A stretch of DNA of 46,046 nt from Acaryochloris sp. CRU_2_0 (GCA_012034865.1 JAAUOM010000026.1:1-46046), one strand, 5' to 3'. Shown: positions 36,867-46,046, counted from the stretch's first letter. A program made the numbers and translations. The notes: generated from the sequence alone by a model not told the origin.

Positions 36867-38288
36867 ATGGCTCAATCCCCCCAGGATATTTTGAATTGGA
36901 TCAAAAACGACAACATCCAAGTCGTTGACCTCAAATTCATTGATATGCCAGGTATCTGGCAACATCTAACGCTCTATCAAGATCAAATTGACGCCAGTAG
37001 CTTCACCGATGGTGTGGCTTTTGATGGTTCCAGTATTCGGGGTTGGAAAGCCATTAACGAGTCAGATATGGTCATGGTTCCTGATCCCAATACAGCTTGG
37101 ATCGATCCTTTCATGGCCGAGCCTACTCTCAGCATGATCTGTAGTATTCAAGAACCCCGGACAGGGGAACCCTATGAAAGATGTCCGCGCTCCATCGCTC
37201 AAAAAGCACTGGATTACCTAGCCAGTACAGGGATTGGCGATACAGCCTTTTTCGGGCCAGAAGCAGAATTCTTTGTTTTTGAAGACGTTCGCTTTGACCA
37301 GACTGAAAATAAAGCCTTCTATTATGTAGATACCAAAGAAGGCCGATGGAACTCTGGTGCAGAAGAAGAAGGAGGCAACCTCGGCTATAAACCTCGCTAC
37401 AAAGAGGGCTATTTCCCTGTCTCCCCCACCGATACGCTCCAAGACATGCGGACTGAGATGTTGCTGACCATGGCCAAGTGTGGGGTACCCATTGAAAAAC
37501 ACCACCACGAAGTGGCCACTGGCGGTCAATGTGAATTGGGGATCAAGTTTGCCCCTATTATTCAGTCAGGGGACTACTTGATGACCTATAAGTATTGCGT
37601 CAAAAATGTCGCCAAAAAATACGGCAAAACTGCGACCTTTATGCCCAAGCCCTTGTTTAATGACAATGGGTCTGGGATGCATACTCACCAATCCATCTGG
37701 AAGGATGGTCAACCGCTATTCTGGGGAGAGGGCTATGCCAATTTAAGCCAAATGGCTTTAAATTACATCGGGGGTATTCTCAAACATGCTCCCGCACTCC
37801 TAGCATTGACTAACCCCACCACTAACTCTTACAAGCGGTTAGTACCCGGCTTTGAAGCCCCTGTCAATCTGGCCTATTCCCAAGGTAACCGCTCTGCATC
37901 GATTCGGATTCCTCTGTCAGGCTCCAATCCTAAGGCTAAGCGTTTAGAGTTCCGTTGTCCTGATGCAACTTGCAATCCCTATCTGGCTTTTGCAGCGATG
38001 CTCTGTGCTGGGATTGATGGCATTAAAAACCAAATTGATCCAGGCAGTGCCTTGGACGTTGATATCTACGATCTCAGCCCTGAAGAACTCGCCAAAATTC
38101 CTTCAACCCCCGGTTCCTTGCTGGAAGCTTTAGAAGCATTACAGAATGATCATAGCTTCCTCGTGGATTCTGGGGTCTTTACCCAAGACTTCGTTGAAAA
38201 TTGGATTGAATATAAACTGGATAATGAGGTAAATCCTATGCGTTTACGTCCACATCCTTACGAGTTTGCCCTGTACTACGATGTCTAA
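36867..38288 (+). CDS. glnA: Glutamine synthetase type I
   Basis: A 473-residue GSI enzyme, the usual length. The beta-grasp start ([26 protein letters not shown]), the metal-site motif [25 protein letters not shown], the ATP-site [16 protein letters not shown] and the glutamate-loop region [22 protein letters not shown] are all present. It makes glutamine from glutamate, ammonia and ATP. A good ribosome site (AAGGAG) precedes ATG 36867. Cyanobacterial GSI is normally controlled by small inactivating proteins (IF7/IF17) and not by adenylylation; no such gene is adjacent. A rho-independent terminator follows. Confidence 0.98.
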   Translation: MAQSPQDILNWIKNDNIQVVDLKFIDMPGIWQHLTLYQDQIDASSFTDGVAFDGSSIRGWKAINESDMVMVPDPNTAWIDPFMAEPTLSMICSIQEPRTGEPYERCPRSIAQKALDYLASTGIGDTAFFGPEAEFFVFEDVRFDQTENKAFYYVDTKEGRWNSGAEEEGGNLGYKPRYKEGYFPVSPTDTLQDMRTEMLLTMAKCGVPIEKHHHEVATGGQCELGIKFAPIIQSGDYLMTYKYCVKNVAKKYGKTATFMPKPLFNDNGSGMHTHQSIWKDGQPLFWGEGYANLSQMALNYIGGILKHAPALLALTNPTTNSYKRLVPGFEAPVNLAYSQGNRSASIRIPLSGSNPKAKRLEFRCPDATCNPYLAFAAMLCAGIDGIKNQIDPGSALDVDIYDLSPEELAKIPSTPGSLLEALEALQNDHSFLVDSGVFTQDFVENWIEYKLDNEVNPMRLRPHPYEFALYYDV

Positions 38289-38342
38289 GGACTAATGCAG
38301 ACCATTGTGTTTTAGGCGTTGGCAAAACTGATTTTCCTGACA

Positions 38343-38369
38343 AGCTACCGAGTGCGGTAGCTTTTTTTA
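38343..38369 (+). terminator. Rho-independent terminator of glnA
   Basis: AGCTACCG (38343-38350), loop AGTG, CGGTAGCT (38355-38362), followed directly by a run of seven T. The textbook form leaves little doubt. It is 54 bases after the glnA stop. Confidence 0.92.
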
Positions 38370-38597
38370 TAGAATGCTCAAAAAATAAACAAATATAAAT
38401 TCCTTATTCGCGTTTTAGGTGAAAAGGTGGGAAAAAGTGGTATCTTGACCGCAATCATAGCTCCGCTCTTTGTTTCGTTGTTTCGATAGTTTGAGACAAC
38501 ATCTTGCCGGAGTTAGCCTTAGGTTTATGGTTTAGCTTATCTTCACTTCAAATATCTATGCTGATTAAACCCAAATAAGCGCAACCCTAGCCAGCCC
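38370..38597. other. Gene-free region upstream of the pentapeptide protein gene
   Basis: No gene is supported. It probably holds the promoter of the downstream plus-strand gene; I see no recognisable operator. Confidence 0.4.
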
Positions 38598-39491
38598 ATG
38601 AATCTTGAATCGTTCGATCTAGTCAATGATCCTTTGTTGTTCTCTGGTGAGGGACAGAGGATCATGCCAGAGTATCCCCTTGACCCGCCTGCCGCCCACC
38701 CTGCCCAACAGGACAACTGGCGACGACTAGCTGCACAAGGGGATTTGACAGCTTTGGCAAGTTTAATGAATCAGCAACTGGCTGAACATGCTCTGCAAAT
38801 TGCCGATTTAGCGTTTAAACCCGATGGGCTGCAATTAAGTGTGGAAGCGGTTGAAGTTCCTGAACAGGCAATGGTTGTACCGCTCTTACGCGCTTATTTG
38901 AGTCAGTTGGAGTTGCCTTCTGTGACAACGGTGACTTTCTATGGTCAAAAACTGGGGCAAGAACTCCCCTTTTGGATGGAGAAAGTGGAACTGGATTTGC
39001 TGGTTATAGATCCACTCCTAGTTTTGCCAACCAACCCAGCAGCAGTAATGAACGGTAAGATGCCCATATCTCCACTACTAGACCCAGAAGTCTTGCCGAG
39101 TGAGCGGGCAATCGAGCTGACAGAGCAGTATAAAGCGGGTGAGCGGAACTTTACTCAGATCAATCTTAAAGATGAAGCCCTGCCAGGGATTAATTTGACC
39201 TTGGCCGATTTACAAGAAGCTAATTTGGTTTGGTGTGACTTGCGAAAGGCCAGTTTAAGTCATGCCAACCTGACCAGTGCCGAGTTGCGACATGCCAATT
39301 TAACGGATGCCAATTTACAAGGAGCAAAATTACAAGGAGCCGATTTACAGGGGGCAAAGTTGCAAGGAGCCAACTTAAGTTGGGCCATTTTGAGAGGAAC
39401 CAACTTTACCGATGCAGATCTGACTGATGTCAATTTTCAGAATGCAACGCTAGAGCGTGTGATCATGCCCGATGGCACCATCCTGGATTAA
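38598..39491 (+). CDS. Pentapeptide-repeat protein with an N-terminal domain of unknown function
   Basis: A 297-residue protein. The first 200 residues are a globular domain I do not recognise (WRRLAAQGDLTALASLMNQQLAEHALQIADLAFKPDGLQL; later a Pro-rich linker with PISPLLDPEVLPSERAIELTEQYKAGERNFTQINL). Residues about 200-290 are pentapeptide repeats A(N/D)LXX (ANLTSAELRHANLTDANLQGAKLQGADLQGAKLQGANLSW), expected to form a right-handed quadrilateral beta-helix. Role unknown; the N-terminal domain resembles ones seen in other cyanobacterial pentapeptide proteins. Single-gene unit. Confidence 0.85.
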   Translation: MNLESFDLVNDPLLFSGEGQRIMPEYPLDPPAAHPAQQDNWRRLAAQGDLTALASLMNQQLAEHALQIADLAFKPDGLQLSVEAVEVPEQAMVVPLLRAYLSQLELPSVTTVTFYGQKLGQELPFWMEKVELDLLVIDPLLVLPTNPAAVMNGKMPISPLLDPEVLPSERAIELTEQYKAGERNFTQINLKDEALPGINLTLADLQEANLVWCDLRKASLSHANLTSAELRHANLTDANLQGAKLQGADLQGAKLQGANLSWAILRGTNFTDADLTDVNFQNATLERVIMPDGTILD

Positions 39492-39543
39492 GGGGCTACT
39501 GTGTACACCGTAGGATTGAGGGGGAGTGCCCAAAATGAACCGA

Positions 39544-41734
39544 TTACACTAAAGCTTTGCCATCTTGCCGATAAATAGCGACAACAGCTGGTTTAGGTGG
39601 ATCGTTGGCTTTCTTCCCGGGCCAGTTAGAGCCAATGGGAACCTCTCTAGATTGCATAAACCCTTGGCCATCAGTGGTTTGCAGGGCAATTTGGCGCGTT
39701 TCCGTCGCCATTTTTTGGCGAATTCCACCGGCTTCACCGGGATGCTGGGCTGCTAAAAATAAGGTGCGCTGGTTGGGGTGCAAACAGAGACCACAAAATT
39801 CGCTATCCATAGGGGCGATCGCAAACGGCAACGCTTGCCCAGCATTGGCTCCTGAGAGCGGTAAATACCAGGCAGTATTGTTTCCAAATACACTTGTCAA
39901 TTCAGATCGCTTGGCATCAGCGCGGCTGGGTAGAGCCAGATTTTGCTTGCTTGTTGACATATCTGTGACCATCCACAAGTTCCCTTGAGGATCCACTTCT
40001 AGATTATCGGGATTGGTAAACCCTAAACCCCCTTGAGCAGGTTCGCCACCCACTGCGATCATTTCCCATCGGAACTCAGTAGTAGCAGGCTTTTCCCCTG
40101 CTTCTCTGATTTTCATGATCCACCCGTATTCATAGGGTGTTTCCTGGTTAGGGCCTTGGAAAATCTGCTGGTCAGGCCCACCCTCTTCGTCCGGTTCACC
40201 AGAGGTGAAGGCAATAAATAGCACATTTTGTTTAGGATCAAAGACCGTATCTTCCGGTCTGGCTAAGCAGGTTATCCCAGCGGCATTAGCCGCATAATGG
40301 GCATCAATGAGAATAACACCTTGCTGTTGGGTGGGGTTGCCCTCATATAAGGCACCCAAGGTTTTGAATCTTTGTTTGAAGGCAAGAGCTTCAGCATCGC
40401 CCCCGATGGGAATGTATCCTCCTTGCTGGCGGTCAGGGTTAGGGAGCATGACGATACCCGTGTTTGCTTTCCCCACCACTTGGCTAGGTAGTACGGGATC
40501 GACGGGGGTATCGGGTTTTAAGGGTATCCACTGACCACTGCCATCTGGATTGAATTGAGCCCCATACAGCATCCCTTTGGCAAACAGACGAGAGTTGGCT
40601 TTATCCGTTGGGGTGGTGACATTGCCTGCACTGACGAATTTGTAGAGGTGACCCCCTTTGCGATCGCACCCCGAATATACCGCCAAAGGCTGACCCGCAA
40701 CAGCATGAATAGCCACAGCCTCATGACGATACCGCCCCAACCAGGTATGTTTAGTGCCATAATCTTGAGGATTCCTCGGATCAACTTCTACCATCCAGCC
40801 GTACTTGTTGCCCGCTAGACCAAAAGGGTTGCCCCGTCCATCCACCTGATCCTCAGTCAAAATAAATGGGGTATGGGCTGGATCAAAAGCAGAACCATCC
40901 GCCATCACAGGTTCAGGGACTTGATCTTGGAAGTTTTCTTCAGCACTGAGCACCGTTCCCCAGGGCGTTGTCCCCCCCCGCACAGTTTTGAAAAGTACCA
41001 ATAATGCGATTGCCTAAGCCATCCTCATAGCCCAGCTTCTGGGATTTGGTAAACACCGCTACCCCTGGACCTGTTGCTTGCAAATATCGCCCATCCTCTA
41101 GCCCGGAAATGCCTGTGATCCTTCGATCTTGGGCAGCTTTAGAGCGCACCCACCGCTGGTTCCGAGTCTGAATTGAAAGGACGCCAATCCCTTGATCAAC
41201 CAATCCTTCCTTTGCAATGGTTTCAATCTGTTGCTTGAGGGCATCCCCCGCCGCTAGGGCAAAGGCATTGATTTTCCCCTGGCGCTGGCTGAGGGCAGCC
41301 CTGACTTCTGACAAGGGCAAGTATTTTTTACCGATCACCTGGTTATAGGTCTGCATCCAAGTTTTGCCGCTGATATACTCAAAATTGATCGTCAGCAAAC
41401 CTGACTCAGAACTGGTAGCCACAAACGATACATAGTCATTGTTGTAGCCAAATCGAGAATCACCAACGGTGTCTCCCCAGGTTGCGATCGTTTGGTAAGC
41501 ATAGCCTTCCGGCAAAATCAGATCATCTTGAACCTGATAGGAACTAAAGTCTGTTATCTGCTGTTGAGGAGACATCCCATCCACTGTTAAGGGCAGTGGC
41601 AACTTCACAGGTTTGAAGGCCAAACCAGAATAGGCCGCTGGTGAATGCTTGGGTTTCGCACCAATAGTGTTGCAAGCAATCATGCCTGAAGCGGCTCCCA
41701 TAAAGAGCAAAAACTCTCGTCGATTGATCGTCAT
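39544..41734 (-). pseudogene. phoX: PhoX-family alkaline phosphatase (DUF839), frameshifted as sequenced
   Basis: Two frames join to about 729 residues. The N-terminus has a twin-arginine signal (NRREFLLFMGAASGMIAC), which could also carry a lipobox. PhoX motifs include GYNNDYVSF, NCAGGTTPWGTVLSAEENFQ, KYGWMVEVDP, THTWLGRYRHEAVAIH and ARPEDTVFD, where PhoX binds iron and calcium. The frame is broken in a C8 run at 40972-40979 (G8 coding): seven would restore AGGTTPWGT. The enzyme releases phosphate from organic esters outside the cytoplasm. Unlike most other breaks here this one is an extra base. Confidence 0.9.
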
Positions 41735-41807
41735 AGATTTGCAAAAGCTGGCTGTTCAATCTGATCAATCTCAGATTACATCCATCACTTTAAGAATAAG
41801 GTAAAAA

Positions 41808-41852
41808 GGAGTGACAGATGGGTTAGCCCCATGGTAGGTTTGCATCGTCCAA
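41808..41852. repeat. 45-bp copy of the sequence that precedes the IS5-like transposase
   Basis: This stretch (GGAGTGACAGATGGGTTAG onward to ATCGTCCAA) matches 45938-45982 with six differences. The other copy lies immediately in front of an IS5-like transposase start, so this one is probably a solitary end or scar of the same element. It contains a small hairpin ATGGG/CCCAT. No transposase follows here. Confidence 0.6.
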
Positions 41853-41915
41853 AGCAAGAACGCTTAAACGAAAGTGCAACGTCTCATCACCCAACAAGTA
41901 GGATTCCAACGCTCC

Positions 41916-42116
41916 ATGAAACTTGACCAATTCTTAAAATTTAAAGGTTTAAGCCTAACGGGGGGGCAAGCTAAGCACCTGCTTCAGTCTGAACAAGTGA
42001 CTGTTAATGGGCGAATTGAGACTCGTCGTGGGCACCAGCTCCAACCTGGAGACATTGTCTGTGTCGAAGGCCAAGCTTTTGAAGTGCAGCCAAACCCCTT
42101 GCCTTTGGAGGGATAG
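41916..42116 (+). CDS. S4-domain RNA-binding protein (YbcJ-like)
   Basis: A 66-residue single S4 domain: MKLDQFLKFKGLSLTGGQAKHLLQSEQVTVNGRIETRRGHQLQPGDIV. Stand-alone S4 proteins bind structured RNA, often rRNA; the exact target is unknown. The frame extends 14 codons upstream to 41874, but homologues begin at MKLDQFLK, so ATG 41916 was chosen. It converges with the small membrane protein gene, only five bases between the stops. Confidence 0.85.
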   Translation: MKLDQFLKFKGLSLTGGQAKHLLQSEQVTVNGRIETRRGHQLQPGDIVCVEGQAFEVQPNPLPLEG

Positions 42117-42121
42117 CACCC

Positions 42122-42316
42122 TTAACTGCGTGGATTGTTTGTCGTCACAGAAGGCTGGGAAATCTGTGAGCTTAAGGGTATTTTGGGAATGGAGGAATAA
42201 TAGGCCGTTACATAGAGGGGCATAGCCAGGGTTAGGATGGCGATCGCAGCCCCAGCAATTCTAGAAAGAACGTCGGCGCTCCGTTCAGGAGGGTCATCGG
42301 CCTGTGGGGAATCCAT
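42122..42316 (-). CDS. 64-residue single-span membrane protein
   Basis: MDSPQADDPPERSADVLSRIAGAAIAILTLAMPLYVTAYYSSIPKIPLSS. An acidic, Pro-rich start is followed by one hydrophobic helix (about 20-38) and a Ser/Pro-rich tail. This layout is common for small cyanobacterial proteins of unknown function. No good ribosome site is visible. Divergent from the fucose-synthase-like gene. Confidence 0.5.
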   Translation of the reverse strand: MDSPQADDPPERSADVLSRIAGAAIAILTLAMPLYVTAYYSSIPKIPLSSQISQPSVTTNNPRS

Positions 42317-42420
42317 AATTTTTAAAAAGAGTTTGAGACTATCTAAGCTAACATTATCAGCCTAGCATTCCCAGCTTAATGCGGTTGTCCGTCAATCACT
42401 GTATTTGACAAAACATAATC

Positions 42421-43368
42421 ATGACTACGTCCTCTCCCCTTACCAACAAAAAAATCCTCGTCACTGGTGGTGCAGGTTTTCTGGGTTGTCAAGTGATCGC
42501 CCAACTGCAAACAGCAGGAGCGCGGGTTGAGAATATTTCCATCCCGCGCTCCTCAAGCTGTGACTTGCGATCCCTGAGGGCTTGTCAATCAGCCGTTGAC
42601 AGTCAGGATATTGTCATCCATTTAGCCGCCCATGTCGGCGGCATTGGCTTAAACCAAAGGAAACCTGCCGAGCTATTCTATGACAACTTAATGATGGGTG
42701 CCCAACTCATCCATGCTGCCTATGAAGCAGGTGTACAGAAATTTGTTTGTGTGGGCACCATCTGTGCCTATCCCAAATTTACTCCCGTCCCCTTCCGAGA
42801 AGAAGCACTCTGGGACGGATATCCTGAAGAGACCAATGCCCCTTACGGGATTGCCAAAAAAGCCTTGCTCGTGCAGTTACAAGCCTATCGACAGCAGTAT
42901 GGCTTTAATGGCATCTATTTACTGCCCGTTAACTTATATGGTCCCGAAGATAATTTTAATCCGCACAGCTCCCATGTCATTCCAGCGCTGATCCGCAAAG
43001 TCTACGAAGCTCAACAAGCTGACGCAACGCAAATCGAAGTTTGGGGGGATGGTCAACCCACCCGTGAGTTCTTGTACTCTGAGGATGCCGCCAGGGGCAT
43101 TGTGATGGCCATGCAGGATTACAACCAACCAGATCCGATTAATTTGGGCACCGGGTTTGAAGTCTCGATTCGAGATCTAGTGACCTTAATTTGCCAGTTA
43201 ATGGATTTTCAAGGGGAGGTGATCTGGCAAACCGACAAACCCAACGGCCAGCCGCGGCGCTGTTTAGATACGGCTAAAGCCAAAGAAAAGTTTGGGTTTA
43301 CAGCCAACTTCAACTTAAACCAGGGATTACAGAACACTATCAACTGGTATCGGCAACATCCGCAATAA
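42421..43368 (+). CDS. GDP-L-fucose synthase-like NAD(P)-dependent epimerase/reductase
   Basis: A 315-residue extended SDR. NADP-binding GGAGFLG at 16-22, catalytic Tyr142-x3-Lys146 (APYGIAKKALL), and the GDP-fucose-synthase patterns HLAAHVGGIGLNQRKPAELFYDNL, SSHVIPALIRKVYEA and WGDGQPTREFLYSEDAARGI. GDP-fucose synthase turns GDP-4-keto-6-deoxymannose into GDP-fucose for surface polysaccharide. The partner GDP-mannose dehydratase is not in the window, so a related sugar is possible. Start ATG 42421. Confidence 0.88.
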   Translation: MTTSSPLTNKKILVTGGAGFLGCQVIAQLQTAGARVENISIPRSSSCDLRSLRACQSAVDSQDIVIHLAAHVGGIGLNQRKPAELFYDNLMMGAQLIHAAYEAGVQKFVCVGTICAYPKFTPVPFREEALWDGYPEETNAPYGIAKKALLVQLQAYRQQYGFNGIYLLPVNLYGPEDNFNPHSSHVIPALIRKVYEAQQADATQIEVWGDGQPTREFLYSEDAARGIVMAMQDYNQPDPINLGTGFEVSIRDLVTLICQLMDFQGEVIWQTDKPNGQPRRCLDTAKAKEKFGFTANFNLNQGLQNTINWYRQHPQ

Positions 43369-43546
43369 CTCAATAACTGTGAGATGTTTAAAAGACCAAC
43401 CAGTAGTAAGATTGGTGTATTGAAAATATTAACTTTCAAAAAAACTATACCCAAACAGAATTTTTTGTGGGTTAGCGTCTGTAGTTGATGATAGGCTCTT
43501 TTAAGAGCTGTGTTTAAATCTCTGAGACAGGGAGGTACTTAAGGAT

Positions 43547-43984
43547 ATGCGATCGTTTGTCCGCCGTTTTTGTTTGATTGGTCTAGCAGTGGTGAGTTGC
43601 CTTGGCTTTATGGGGTGGCTCCAACCCGTGAGTGCAGCGGATTTGAGTTGGCAAGCTGGCTCTACCCTTGTGCTAGCAACGACCTACCGTAATCCAATTG
43701 ACGCCAAACTAGAAACGGCGTTTGGTCAAAAAATTGATGTGAACAACACCAATGTCCTGGCATTTAGCCAATTCAAGGGTCTTTACCCCACCATTGCCGG
43801 TAAAGTTGTACAAAACGCCCCCTACAACAGTGTGGAAGAGGTTTTGCAAATTGATGGCTTAACGGATCAGCAAAAGCGAACTTTGCAAGACAACCTGGAT
43901 AACTTTACAATCACTGATCCTGATCCTTCTTTAGTTGGTGGTCAGGATCGTTATAATCCTGGTGTTTACAGGACTTTCCGTTAG
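43547..43984 (+). CDS. psbU: Photosystem II 12 kDa extrinsic protein
   Basis: A 145-residue precursor. The signal peptide ends near residue 30 (PVSA^ADLSW), sending the protein to the thylakoid lumen. The mature part has the PsbU helix-hairpin-helix-like fold with KIDVNNTNVLAFSQFKGLYPTIAGKVVQNAPY and VEEVLQIDGLTDQQ. PsbU stabilises the manganese cluster and the Cl/Ca requirement of photosystem II on the lumen side. A clear ribosome site (GGGAGG) precedes ATG 43547. Strong proof of a cyanobacterial host. Confidence 0.97.
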   Translation: MRSFVRRFCLIGLAVVSCLGFMGWLQPVSAADLSWQAGSTLVLATTYRNPIDAKLETAFGQKIDVNNTNVLAFSQFKGLYPTIAGKVVQNAPYNSVEEVLQIDGLTDQQKRTLQDNLDNFTITDPDPSLVGGQDRYNPGVYRTFR

Positions 43985-44082
43985 TGGATGACTTGCAGGT
44001 TCTGATGAGCTAGCACACAGCCAAGTTGCTAACTTATCAGCCCATAAAACTTTGCTCTCTGTCTAAGCAGTTGGTCAACCAC

Positions 44083-44107
44083 TGCCATCAGACGGAGGGC
44101 ATTTTTT
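44083..44107 (+). terminator. Possible rho-independent terminator of psbU
   Basis: TGCC (44083-44086) pairs with GGCA (44098-44101), with inner TC/GA after a mismatch, and six T follow. The stem is weak, so the call rests mostly on the T run and position. Confidence 0.45.
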
Positions 44108-44145
44108 AGATATTGAGCCATTATCTAAGAGTGTTTGTCTAAACG

Positions 44146-45822
44146 TTGGTACAAAATTCTCCCACGCACAGCTCACCACGGTTTGATGCCTTGGTGATTG
44201 GTGGAGGCGCAGCAGGACTCTATACAGCCCTGTGTTTACCCTCGCACTTGCGAGTGGGTTTGATTGCCAAAGATATCCTGTCACGCTCAGCCAGTGATTG
44301 GGCTCAAGGTGGCATTGCCGCTGCCTTTGATAGTAATGACTCACCTGAGCTGCATGCCCAAGATACCTTACAAGCAGGGGCTGGGTTATGTGAACCAGGG
44401 GCAGTTAAGTTCCTGGTGGAGCAAGCCCCTGCTCAGGTACAGTCATTGCTGAATATGGGGATTGCCTTTGACCGTCGCCAAGATCAGCAATTAGCTGTGA
44501 CCTTAGAGGCGGCTCATTCTCGTCCCCGAGTTCTCCATGCGGCTGACACCACTGGCAGAGCCTTAATCAAAACCCTGACAGCCCAAGTCTGGCAACGCTC
44601 CAATATTAAGGTATTGGCTGACACGTTTACCTTAGATCTGTGGTTACATCCCCAAACAGGTCGTTGTCAGGGGGTTTGCTTGTTCTCCCAGGGTAAGATT
44701 TCCTGGGTGCTGACTAGGGCCGTGATTTTGGCAACGGGGGGCGGTGGGCAAGTGTTTTCGCAAACCACCAATCCGGCCTTAAGTACAGGGGATGGGGTGG
44801 CCATGGGCTGGCGAGCAGGGGTACAACTGCGAGATTTGGAATTTTTTCAATTTCACCCCACCGCACTGGCTGTACCGGGAGCGCCCAGATTTTTAATTAG
44901 TGAAGCAGTACGAGGCGAGGGGGCGCATTTATTGGATTCTGCGGCTCAGCGGTTTATGTTTGACTATCATCCCGATGGCGAACTAGCGCCTAGAGATGTG
45001 GTCAGTCGATCGATTTTTACCCATTTGCAAGCTCAAGTGGCATCTCAGGCTCAGCAGGTGTGGCTGGATTTGCGATCGCTTCCCCCAGAGCAAGTTCAGC
45101 GACGCTTCCCAAAGATCATTCAAGTCTGTCAGCGATGGGGGGTAGATGTTTTTCACGATCCGATTCCGGTGTCACCTGCTGCTCACTATTGGATGGGTGG
45201 CATTCAAACCGATTTGCAGAGTCAAACATCAATACCAGGATTGTATGCTGTGGGCGAAGTCGCCAGTACAGGAGTACATGGAGCCAATCGATTGGCGAGT
45301 AACTCGTTATTAGAATGCTTGGTCTTTGCTGCCCAATTCACCCATCTCAACCTAGAGTCTTTTCCTGATCCAATCACAGCATTGCCTGAAGCACTGGATC
45401 TGAAAATCGATCCTGAGGCTTGGCAGCAACCAGAAGCTATTGTCAAAACTATGAGGACTCAGTTACCCGAATTATTGTGGAATTGTGCTGGGATCTCGCG
45501 CTCAGGAGCGCAGATGCAAGGGGCGATTGAGCAAGTGATGCGCTGGCGACAAGACTTTGGGAACTTACCCCTATCGCAGCCGCTGCGAGCCTTAACCCCA
45601 GGACAGACCGTTGTATTGATGAACCCCGATGTGAATATCCGAGCCTGGGCTGAAACCCAAAATTTGCTAGATATTGGCTATTTAATTCTCAAGAGTGCTG
45701 CCTTTCGCACAGAAAGCCGAGGCGGGCATTATAGGGTCGATTATCCTAATCCTCAAACGGAGTGGCAACTCCATACAGTGGTAGCAGGGGAAACTTGGCA
45801 GCAGGCATCCCTGCAAGCTTGA
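44146..45822 (+). CDS. nadB: L-aspartate oxidase
   Basis: A 558-residue flavoprotein of the succinate dehydrogenase/fumarate reductase type. FAD-binding GGGAAGLY near residue 20, SASDWAQGGIAAAF, HAADTTGRALIKTL, the active-site region EFFQFHPTAL, GEGAHLLDS and GVHGANRLASNSLLECLVF are all present. It oxidises aspartate to iminoaspartate, the first step of NAD synthesis, with NadA. Start is TTG 44146, as no ATG or GTG is available before the FAD motif. Slightly longer than E. coli NadB. Confidence 0.95.
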   Translation: MVQNSPTHSSPRFDALVIGGGAAGLYTALCLPSHLRVGLIAKDILSRSASDWAQGGIAAAFDSNDSPELHAQDTLQAGAGLCEPGAVKFLVEQAPAQVQSLLNMGIAFDRRQDQQLAVTLEAAHSRPRVLHAADTTGRALIKTLTAQVWQRSNIKVLADTFTLDLWLHPQTGRCQGVCLFSQGKISWVLTRAVILATGGGGQVFSQTTNPALSTGDGVAMGWRAGVQLRDLEFFQFHPTALAVPGAPRFLISEAVRGEGAHLLDSAAQRFMFDYHPDGELAPRDVVSRSIFTHLQAQVASQAQQVWLDLRSLPPEQVQRRFPKIIQVCQRWGVDVFHDPIPVSPAAHYWMGGIQTDLQSQTSIPGLYAVGEVASTGVHGANRLASNSLLECLVFAAQFTHLNLESFPDPITALPEALDLKIDPEAWQQPEAIVKTMRTQLPELLWNCAGISRSGAQMQGAIEQVMRWRQDFGNLPLSQPLRALTPGQTVVLMNPDVNIRAWAETQNLLDIGYLILKSAAFRTESRGGHYRVDYPNPQTEWQLHTVVAGETWQQASLQA

Positions 45823-45848
45823 ACCCTATTCATGAGCGGAGAGACATC

Positions 45849-45956
45849 ATGCGAGAGTTTGTGATTTATGTTCTACAGCATTGGCAATGCTTCTTTCCTA
45901 AAGAAGATGATTACGCCATGGCGTTGTTGCATAAAGAGGAGTTACGGATGGGTTAG
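45849..45956 (+). CDS. Small protein, probably truncated by the downstream IS
   Basis: A 35-residue frame (MREFVIYVLQHWQCFFPKED...) with a good ribosome site GGAGAG five bases before ATG 45849. Its last residues (about ELRMG) fall in the repeat that marks the edge of the IS5-like element, so the original C-terminus was probably cut off by insertion near 45938. No family is recognised. Confidence 0.4.
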   Translation: MREFVIYVLQHWQCFFPKEDDYAMALLHKEELRMG

Positions 45957-45982
45957 TCCCATGTTAGGTTTGAATCGTCAAA
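45938..45982. repeat. 45-bp end sequence of the IS5-like element
   Basis: Matches 41808-41852 with six differences. It ends 15 bases before the transposase start at 45998, the place expected for the left end of an IS5-family element. Exact IS boundary and target duplication cannot be fixed because the right end is outside the window. Confidence 0.6.
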
Positions 45983-45997
45983 CACCACCCAACACTC

Positions 45998-46046
45998 ATG
46001 AAACAGCAATACCGCATCCGCAACTGGCCTGATTATAACGCCGCCC
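45998..46046 (+). CDS. IS5-family-like transposase, N-terminal fragment at window end
   Basis: Only 16 residues are visible (MKQQYRIRNWPDYNAA). The YRIRNW-x-(D/E)YN pattern is the characteristic start of a group of IS5-family transposases (usually followed by a segment ending RGSLTLW). The rest lies outside the window, so activity and completeness cannot be judged. Confidence 0.65.
   Translation, partial: MKQQYRIRNWPDYNAA

Noticed and set aside
41735-41807. Pho box upstream of phoX
   Set aside because: Some TTAA-containing octamers are present but not three regularly spaced copies of the cyanobacterial consensus.

Overview
The window is a chromosomal segment from a cyanobacterium. Evidence includes psbU (photosystem II extrinsic protein), a tocopherol cyclase, the cyanobacterial nitrogen regulator NtcA with its GTA-N8-TAC boxes, a PII (glnB) gene, the arginine dihydrolase/ornithine cyclodeaminase-type fusion AgrE next to PutA, a DUF3747/SLH surface protein, and many GCGATCGC (HIP1-type) octamers. 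Gene content and the density of insertion sequences would suit an IS-rich, Acaryochloris-like genome, but that is an inference and the genus cannot be proven here.

Layout. 1-828: 3' part of an IS4-family transposase, followed by a gene-free stretch rich in hairpins. 1193-3698: a type IV pilin-like cluster (HpsA/PilX-like, PilV-like, GspH/FimT-like). 3784-8557, minus strand: TolC-like outer membrane protein, tocopherol cyclase, DUF3747-SLH protein. 8706-10481: a small ORF, a Uma2-family nuclease and a LuxR-type response regulator. 10466-16201, minus strand: fabI, a membrane-anchored beta-propeller-like protein, a BT1/FBT transporter, a carotenoid oxygenase and a low-molecular-weight tyrosine phosphatase. 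16352-18694: nitrogen-control block with ntcA, aroE and glnB. 18963-23783: iron-type ABC ATPase, Ser/Thr kinase, ssb, an AI-2E-family permease and glyQ. 24002-27081: accessory region with an ISKra4-like IS, two MITE-like elements, a small HTH protein with an upstream dyad, and a small pentapeptide protein. 27119-36045, minus strand: GT4 glycosyltransferase, glycogen debranching enzyme, putA and agrE. 36625-38369: glnA with an NtcA-type promoter and a terminator. 38598-46046: pentapeptide protein, PhoX phosphatase, S4 protein, small membrane protein, GDP-fucose-synthase-like enzyme, psbU, nadB, and the start of an IS5-like element that runs off the window.

How the genes work together. Three nitrogen genes (ntcA, glnB, glnA) each carry an upstream GTA-N8-TAC box; at ntcA and glnA it is followed at 23 nt by a TAN3T -10 box. 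The putA-agrE pair encodes the route arginine -> ornithine -> proline -> glutamate and would feed ammonium and glutamate into the glnA/PII network. The glycosyltransferase and debranching enzyme upstream suggest glycogen/polysaccharide metabolism.

The most important caution is that eight otherwise well-conserved genes, including glyQ and glnB, are broken by one- or two-base indels, mostly in homopolymer runs. The simplest reading is sequencing error in a draft-quality sequence, not real pseudogenes. The most striking undescribed structures are a 226-bp MITE-like element with a 9-bp target duplication, a 116-bp MITE-like element, long perfect inverted repeats just upstream of the FBT transporter and GT4 genes, and a 44-residue HTH protein with a 17-bp dyad. 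I found no wholly new multi-gene system.
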